The notes under the pieces: generated by a model
Told to the model about the DNA's origin: nothing
What the model saw: the letters and a program-made list of their open reading frames with translations, nothing else
Databases searched by the model: none
Assembly: GCA_005888925.1 (NCBI GenBank)
Contig: VBCP01000469.1
Span: forward strand, 1-9,500
Length of the DNA stretch: 9,500 nt
Reading direction: 5' to 3'
Source of the DNA: Betaproteobacteria bacterium
Lineage (GTDB): Bacteria; Pseudomonadota; Gammaproteobacteria; Burkholderiales; SG8-39
Program-made: the position numbers and the translations under genes
Part shown: positions 5,546 through 9,500 of the stretch, in pieces
Layout: the number at the start of each line of letters is the position of its first letter
Position numbering within the stretch: position 1 is the stretch's first letter

Positions 5546-6443
5546 CAAGCTCGGCTGGATCGGCACCGGCCGCATGGGTTATGCCATGGCCGAGCGCTTC
5601 GCCAAGGGCGGTTGCGACATCGCCGTCTGGAACCGCACCAAGGCCAAGGCCGACCCGCTGTCGAAATACGGCGCGAGGGTGGTGAATCAGCTCGAGGAGC
5701 TCTCCACCCGGGACATCGTCTTCTGCATGGTGTCGACCTACGACGACGTCAAGGAAGTGATCGGCAAGGTGCTGGCCAAGGGCAAGCCGAAGATGATCGT
5801 CGAGTGCTCATCAATTTCCCTCGAGGGTTCGGCCGAGTTGCGCAAGACGCTCTCGGCGAAAGGCGTCGAGTACCTCGCGGCGCCGGTGAGCGGCAACGCC
5901 AAGGTGATCAAGGCCGGCAAGCTGACGATCGTCGCTTCGGGGCCGAAGAAGGCCTACGAAGAGGCGCGGCCGTTTCTCGACATGCTGGGCACGGGCTCGA
6001 GCTATGTCGGTGAGGGCGAACTCGCGCGCATCGCGAAGATCTGCCACAACGTGATGCTCGGTGTGGTGATCCAGAACCTGTGCGAGATCACGATCCTCGC
6101 GCAAAAGGCCGGCATGCCGCGGCATGCCTTCCTCGATTTCCTCAATAAGAGCGTGATGGGCTCGATGTTCACCCGCTACAAGACGCCGGCGCTGGTCAAC
6201 CTCGATTTCCACGTCACGTTCACGCCGAAGCTGCTGCGCAAGGACCTCGACCTCGGACTCGACGCGGGGCGCAATCTCGAGGTGCCGATGCCGCTGACCT
6301 CGCTGACGCGCGATCTCCTGCAGCAGATGATCGGGCACGGCATGACGGAAGAGGACTTCTCCACCCTGCTGCTGATGCAGGCGAAGGCATCGGGCCTCGA
6401 GCTCAAGCCGGAGAATGTGCAAGTGAGCGACGGCCTCAGTTAA
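5529..6443 (+). CDS. 3-hydroxyisobutyrate dehydrogenase-type NAD(P)-dependent beta-hydroxyacid oxidoreductase
   Basis: A 304-residue cytoplasmic enzyme of the beta-hydroxyacid dehydrogenase family (3-hydroxyisobutyrate, tartronate semialdehyde, glyoxylate/succinic semialdehyde reductases). Domains: an N-terminal Rossmann domain (8-165) with G12-T-G14-R-M-G17, and a C-terminal all-helical domain (170-295). The substrate motif appears as AAPVSGNAKVIKAG (117-130), where most relatives have D-A-P-V-S-G-G. The catalytic lysine is K170 in ARIAKICHN, with N174. RKDLDLGLDAGR (237-248) matches the conserved second-domain lysine motif. The TTG start is fixed by a strong Shine-Dalgarno (5516-5521) and overlaps the M24 gene by 17 bp. 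The next gene starts 4 bp after the stop. The changed substrate loop (SGN for SGG, and A for D before AP) means the true substrate may differ from 3-hydroxyisobutyrate. Confidence 0.9.
   Translation: MPTPTSKLGWIGTGRMGYAMAERFAKGGCDIAVWNRTKAKADPLSKYGARVVNQLEELSTRDIVFCMVSTYDDVKEVIGKVLAKGKPKMIVECSSISLEGSAELRKTLSAKGVEYLAAPVSGNAKVIKAGKLTIVASGPKKAYEEARPFLDMLGTGSSYVGEGELARIAKICHNVMLGVVIQNLCEITILAQKAGMPRHAFLDFLNKSVMGSMFTRYKTPALVNLDFHVTFTPKLLRKDLDLGLDAGRNLEVPMPLTSLTRDLLQQMIGHGMTEEDFSTLLLMQAKASGLELKPENVQVSDGLS
6111..6128. repeat. 18-bp perfect palindrome inside the dehydrogenase gene
   Basis: GGCATGCC, GC, GGCATGCC reads the same on both strands with no loop. It also forms two direct copies of GGCATGCC, which is itself a palindrome. 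It encodes GMPRHA. It may be coincidence within coding sequence. Confidence 0.7.
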
Positions 6444-6447
6444 GAAG

Positions 6448-7632
6448 ATGTACACCGCGACGGCGGGCGTCGTACTGCCCACCACGATCATCGGCTCGCT
6501 GCCGCGGCCCGGCTGGTACACGCAGAATCTCGGCAGCCGCGACTTCCGCGAGGCCATGGTGGACCGCGTGTACCGAGAGCAATACCTCGATGCGGTCTCG
6601 GTTTACATGCGCGACCAGGAAGTCGCCGGACTCGACATCGTGACTGACGGCGATTGCCGCTTCGACGCGGACGTCGCCGGCCACAACTGGTTCTCGTACG
6701 CGCCGCTGCGCATGGACGGGTTCGCCGGCGCGCGTCCCTACCAGGTGAAGGGAGGGCTCGCCGGAATTCCGCACAAGCCCGGGCACATCCTGCACGACGT
6801 GCTCGAGACGCGCGTGATGCCCGACCTCGTGGGACCCGTGGGCCGCGGCAAGCTGCGCTATTCGGCGATCTGGAAGGCGGCGCAGCGCCAGACGAAAAAG
6901 GCGGTCAAGTTCGGCTCGATTACCCCCGAGCTGATCGCGATGGCGGTGCGCGATCTGCATTACAAGGATCTGCGCAAAGCGATCCTGGCGATCAGCGATG
7001 CGTTGAACGCCGAGCTGCACGAGCTCGCCGATGCCGGCTGCAAGGTGATCCAGATGGAGGAGCCGCAGATCCACCTGCTCGCGGCGAAAGGCCTGAACGA
7101 CGCGGTGCTGAACGCGGACTTCATGGTCGAGGTGTTCAACAACACCGTGCGCGGGCTGCGTGCCAAGACCGAGGTCTGGTGCCACACCTGCTGGGGCAAT
7201 CCGGCCGCGCAGCGCCTGTTCGCAACACAGCCGAGCTATGCGCCGGCGCTCGAAGCGTTGAACCGCGTCGATGCGGACGTCATCACCTTCGAGAGCTGCA
7301 GCTCGGGCGGGATGGACCTCGAGGCGATCGGCAAGCGCATCCGCGACAAGAAGGTCTGTATCGGCGTGGTCGATCACCACACGCTGCAGGTCGAGACGCC
7401 CGAGCAGGTGGCCGCTCTGGTGCGCAAGGCGCTCGAGCACATCCCCGCCGAGCACCTGGTGCTCGCCTCCGACTGCGGCATGGGCCGCGAGGGCATGAGC
7501 CGGCGCCACGCGTTCTACAAGATGGTTTCGATCGTGCTCGGAACCAACCTGGTGCGCCGCGAGCTCAAGCTGCCCGAGGCGCATTGCCTTGCCGGCGAAC
7601 CGGGCTATTCGATGATCGAAGCCGAGAAGTGA
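6448..7632 (+). CDS. Cobalamin-independent methionine synthase (MetE) catalytic-domain family methyl/alkyl-thiol transferase
   Basis: A 394-residue cytoplasmic zinc enzyme corresponding to only the C-terminal half of full-length MetE (about 750 residues). The family covers methyltransfer to homocysteine, YxjG/YxjH-type proteins, the folate-independent core methionine synthases and epoxyalkane:coenzyme M transferase. Seen here: the barrel start TTIIGSLPRPG (12-22), IQMEEPQ (201-207, for the usual IQxDEP), and zinc ligands by alignment to E. coli MetE H641, C643, E665 and C726. These are H246 and C248 in VWCHTC, E282 in DADVITFESCSS, and C343 in SDCGMGREG. All four are kept, so it should bind zinc and activate a thiol. 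The N-terminal domain that helps bind polyglutamyl folate is absent. It starts 4 bp after the dehydrogenase stop without a good Shine-Dalgarno. The operon context suggests a catabolic demethylation or thiol-transfer step rather than housekeeping methionine synthesis; that is inference. Confidence 0.85.
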   Translation: MYTATAGVVLPTTIIGSLPRPGWYTQNLGSRDFREAMVDRVYREQYLDAVSVYMRDQEVAGLDIVTDGDCRFDADVAGHNWFSYAPLRMDGFAGARPYQVKGGLAGIPHKPGHILHDVLETRVMPDLVGPVGRGKLRYSAIWKAAQRQTKKAVKFGSITPELIAMAVRDLHYKDLRKAILAISDALNAELHELADAGCKVIQMEEPQIHLLAAKGLNDAVLNADFMVEVFNNTVRGLRAKTEVWCHTCWGNPAAQRLFATQPSYAPALEALNRVDADVITFESCSSGGMDLEAIGKRIRDKKVCIGVVDHHTLQVETPEQVAALVRKALEHIPAEHLVLASDCGMGREGMSRRHAFYKMVSIVLGTNLVRRELKLPEAHCLAGEPGYSMIEAEK

Positions 7633-7654
7633 TAAGGTGCACCGAGCCTAACTT

Positions 7655-7666
7655 GGAGGAGGAGGG
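7655..7666 (+). promoter_or_regulatory. Extended Shine-Dalgarno (GGAGGAGGAGGG)
   Basis: Three overlapping GGAGG cores end three bases before ATG 7670 and nine bases before the in-frame ATG 7676. Both starts are therefore served. The strong site, after weak ones in the operon, suggests high synthesis of the binding protein, as is usual for periplasmic receptors. Confidence 0.75.
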
Positions 7667-7669
7667 CAC

Positions 7670-8911
7670 ATGAGCATGCAACGCAGAAGGTTCATCCAGG
7701 CGGCTGGCGCCGCCGCGGGCGCCTCGGCGCTCGGCTTTCCTTCCATCCTGCGCGCGCAGGCCGAGTCGATCCGTCTCGGCCTGCTCACGATCAAGACCGG
7801 GGCGCTCGCCTCCGGCGGCATCGACATGGAGCGCGGGCTCAACATCTTCCTGAAGGAGAAGAACTACACGATAGGCGGCCGCAAGATCGTGGTCAGCGTA
7901 GCCGACAGCGGCGGCGTGCCGGCGCAGGCGCGCACCAAGATGCAGGAGCTGGTTGAGCGCGAGCGCGTGCAGGCGGTAGTCGGTCCGCTCGCTGCGTTCG
8001 AGGCCCTCGCGATGGACGACTACATCCGTGCCGCGCAGATCCCGACGCTGCCGGTTGCGGGCGCCGAGGACATGACCCAGCGCAAAGCGAACCCTTGGTT
8101 CGTGCGCGCCACGTCGACCTCGGCCGGCTGCGCGCATCCCATGGCCGACTACTGCGCGAAGCATCTCAGGTACAAGCGCATGGCCGCGATCGCCGACGAT
8201 TTTGCCTACGGGCACGAGATGCTTGGCGGCTTCCAGAAGGTATTCGAGGACGCCGGCGGCACGCTGGTGCAGAAGCTCTTCTCGCCGCTCAACGCGCCCG
8301 ACTATGGCTCGTACATTGCCCAGCTCAAGCCCGACGTCGACGCCGTGTTCCTCGGCTTCGCGGGCTCGAACGGCTTCCGCTTCTTCAAGCAGGTCAACGA
8401 GTACGGCCTGAAGACACCGATGGTCGGCGGCATGACGGCGTTCGACGAGGTCGCGGTGCGCAACATGGGCGACTACGCGCTCGGCTCGCTTTCGAGCTGC
8501 TGGTACACCGCGCAGCTCGATAACCCGATCAACCGGCGCTTCGTCGCGGCCTATCGCGCCGATAACGGCTACGACCCCGGCCAGTACGCCTCGGGCACCT
8601 ACCTGTACGGCGAGGTCTTGTTTGCCGCGATCGAAGCGCTGAAAGGTCGCATCGAGGACAAGCAGACGTTCATCAAGGCGCTGCGCGCGGTGCGGGTCGA
8701 CACGCTGCGTGGGCCGATCGCCTTCGACGAATACGGCAACGTCGTCGGCAACATCTACATCCGCAAGGTCGAGCGCAAAGATGGCCGGCTGGTGAACACG
8801 CCGGTGTACACCTACCCGAACGTGAGCCAGTTCTGGACATACGATCCGAAGGAGTTTCTCAAGCAGCCCGTCTATTCGCGCGACTGGCCACCAATGAAAG
8901 CAGGCGCATGA
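7670..8911 (+). CDS. ABC transporter solute-binding protein, branched-chain amino acid (LivJ/LivK) type, Tat-like signal
   Basis: A 413-residue periplasmic receptor of the Peripla_BP_6 family. The N-terminus MQRRRFIQAAGAAAGASALGF is a twin-arginine-type signal (RRRFIQ), with likely cleavage after RAQA (about residue 31). The mature protein starts SIRLGLLTIKTG and shows the family layout: RGLNIFLKEKNYTIGGRKI, then a nucleophile-free ligand cleft around VGPLAAFEALAMDDYI. A second lobe follows, with AAIADDFAYGHEMLGGFQKVFEDAGG and DAVFLGFAGSNGFRFFKQVNEYG. Such receptors serve LivHMGF-type importers for amino acids, aromatic acids, amides or small carboxylates. No permease or ATPase gene is in the window, although they may follow. 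It starts 37 bp after the MetE-like gene behind a very strong ribosome site. An alternative start is the ATG at 7676. The stop overlaps the next gene as ATGA. Confidence 0.92.
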   Translation: MSMQRRRFIQAAGAAAGASALGFPSILRAQAESIRLGLLTIKTGALASGGIDMERGLNIFLKEKNYTIGGRKIVVSVADSGGVPAQARTKMQELVERERVQAVVGPLAAFEALAMDDYIRAAQIPTLPVAGAEDMTQRKANPWFVRATSTSAGCAHPMADYCAKHLRYKRMAAIADDFAYGHEMLGGFQKVFEDAGGTLVQKLFSPLNAPDYGSYIAQLKPDVDAVFLGFAGSNGFRFFKQVNEYGLKTPMVGGMTAFDEVAVRNMGDYALGSLSSCWYTAQLDNPINRRFVAAYRADNGYDPGQYASGTYLYGEVLFAAIEALKGRIEDKQTFIKALRAVRVDTLRGPIAFDEYGNVVGNIYIRKVERKDGRLVNTPVYTYPNVSQFWTYDPKEFLKQPVYSRDWPPMKAGA

Positions 8912-9500
8912 ACGCGAAGCAGCGCATCAGCTATTTCCCGCTAGAGCGGATGGACGCGGAGATGCAGAAGGAAATGGAGCGCTGCAAGCGGGAAGGCACG
9001 CCGCGCCCGGAAAGCTCGGCGGTGCGCGCCCACGTGCCGGCCGCCTTCTGGGCTTTCGCAAACTCGTGGCGCGATCTGTTCCACCGTGGCGTCTGCGATC
9101 ACGCGATCAAAGAGCTCTGCCGGCTGTATGTGTCGCGCTCGGTGCAGTGCGACTATTGCGGCAACCAGCGCTCCATCAAGGCCGCGGGCTCCGGCGTCGT
9201 GGAGGAGCACGTCAAGGACCTGCTCAACTTCGAGAAGTCCACGCGCTACAGCGAGCGCGAAAAGGCGGCGCTGGCCTACGCCGAGGCGATCACCTGGCAT
9301 CTCGACACCGGCGACGCGTTCTGGGAGCGGCTGCAGCGCCATTTCAGCGAGCCCGAGCTCGTCGAGCTCGGCTGCTTCATCGCGCTCACTATGGGACAGC
9401 AGAGCTGGCTGCGGCTATTGAACATCGAGCACCATCAGGTGCTCGCCGGCACGCCCGCGTCGATGGCGCCGGGCTACGAGACGCCCGAGGCGCTGCAGCA
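8908..9500 (+). CDS. Carboxymuconolactone decarboxylase/AhpD-like protein, 3' end beyond the window
   Basis: At least 197 residues, cut by the window end. The ATG overlaps the stop of the binding-protein gene (ATGA). The fold is recognised from the all-helical pattern and the CxxC motif VQCDYCGNQRS. By spacing to mycobacterial AhpD (E118, C130, C133, H137) it has E69, C81 and C84, but R88 where AhpD has the histidine. A later stretch (KAALAYAEAITWHLDTGDAFWERLQRHFSEPELVELGCFIAL) matches the usual CMD second half, with conserved LA-x-A-E-A and E-L-V-E-L. Members act as peroxide-reducing thiol enzymes or decarboxylases, and many are of unknown role in catabolic operons. With the proton-relay His missing, a peroxidase role is uncertain. 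The product probably belongs to the same pathway as the upstream genes. Confidence 0.82.
   Translation, partial: MNAKQRISYFPLERMDAEMQKEMERCKREGTPRPESSAVRAHVPAAFWAFANSWRDLFHRGVCDHAIKELCRLYVSRSVQCDYCGNQRSIKAAGSGVVEEHVKDLLNFEKSTRYSEREKAALAYAEAITWHLDTGDAFWERLQRHFSEPELVELGCFIALTMGQQSWLRLLNIEHHQVLAGTPASMAPGYETPEALQ

Noticed and set aside
4226..5575. 449-residue open frame antisense to the M24 gene
   Set aside because: Its composition (Arg, Ala, Val, His) reflects the third-position GC bias of the real gene on the other strand; no family motif is seen.
6436..7584. 382-residue open frame antisense to the MetE-like gene
   Set aside because: The sense strand carries all zinc ligands and conserved motifs; the antisense frame has none.
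7655..7666. GGA triplet repeat as a microsatellite
   Set aside because: It is explained by a strong ribosome-binding site directly before the binding-protein start.
9353..9371. Inverted repeat of two 9-bp arms around one base
   Set aside because: It arises from the repeated GAG-CTC codons for Glu-Leu in the CMD-family helix, and the arms are also simple direct repeats.

Overview
The window is GC-rich, gene-dense bacterial chromosome with short or overlapping gene junctions. It looks betaproteobacterial. The main grounds are the MlaD-type protein with its C-terminal WPF...RLP tail, the downstream helical lipoprotein, and the YihY-type protein with a proline-rich tail. This assignment rests on family recognition, not on a marker gene. 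I see no tRNA, rRNA, CRISPR array, insertion sequence or integrase, and no gene-free stretch longer than 100 bases.

Left part (1-4212): the 3' end of a lactate/malate-type (Ldh_2 family) dehydrogenase overlaps by 4 bp (GTGA) a MlaE-family ABC permease. Two minus-strand genes follow, convergent to these: a YihY/BrkB-family membrane protein and a 99-residue lipoprotein, joined by an ATGA overlap. Divergent from YihY, behind a consensus TATAAT box, lie a MlaD/MCE-domain protein and a second lipoprotein overlapping its 3' end by 40 bp. Permease and MCE protein belong to the same class of lipid transporter, but here they are separated by the inverted pair, and no ATPase gene is present in the window.

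Right part (4238-9500): five tightly spaced plus-strand genes form a probable operon. In order they are an M24-fold metallohydrolase-like protein, a 3-hydroxyisobutyrate-dehydrogenase-type oxidoreductase, a MetE catalytic-domain (zinc) methyl/alkyl-transferase without the folate-binding half, a Tat-type branched-chain-amino-acid-like ABC solute-binding protein, and an AhpD/carboxymuconolactone-decarboxylase-like protein cut by the window end. Together they look like uptake and breakdown of a small organic compound, possibly one carrying an N- or S-alkyl group. The substrate cannot be read from the sequence. The strongest oddity is a cysteine at the position of the second metal-binding aspartate in the M24 protein. 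The operon combination is the best candidate here for an undescribed pathway.
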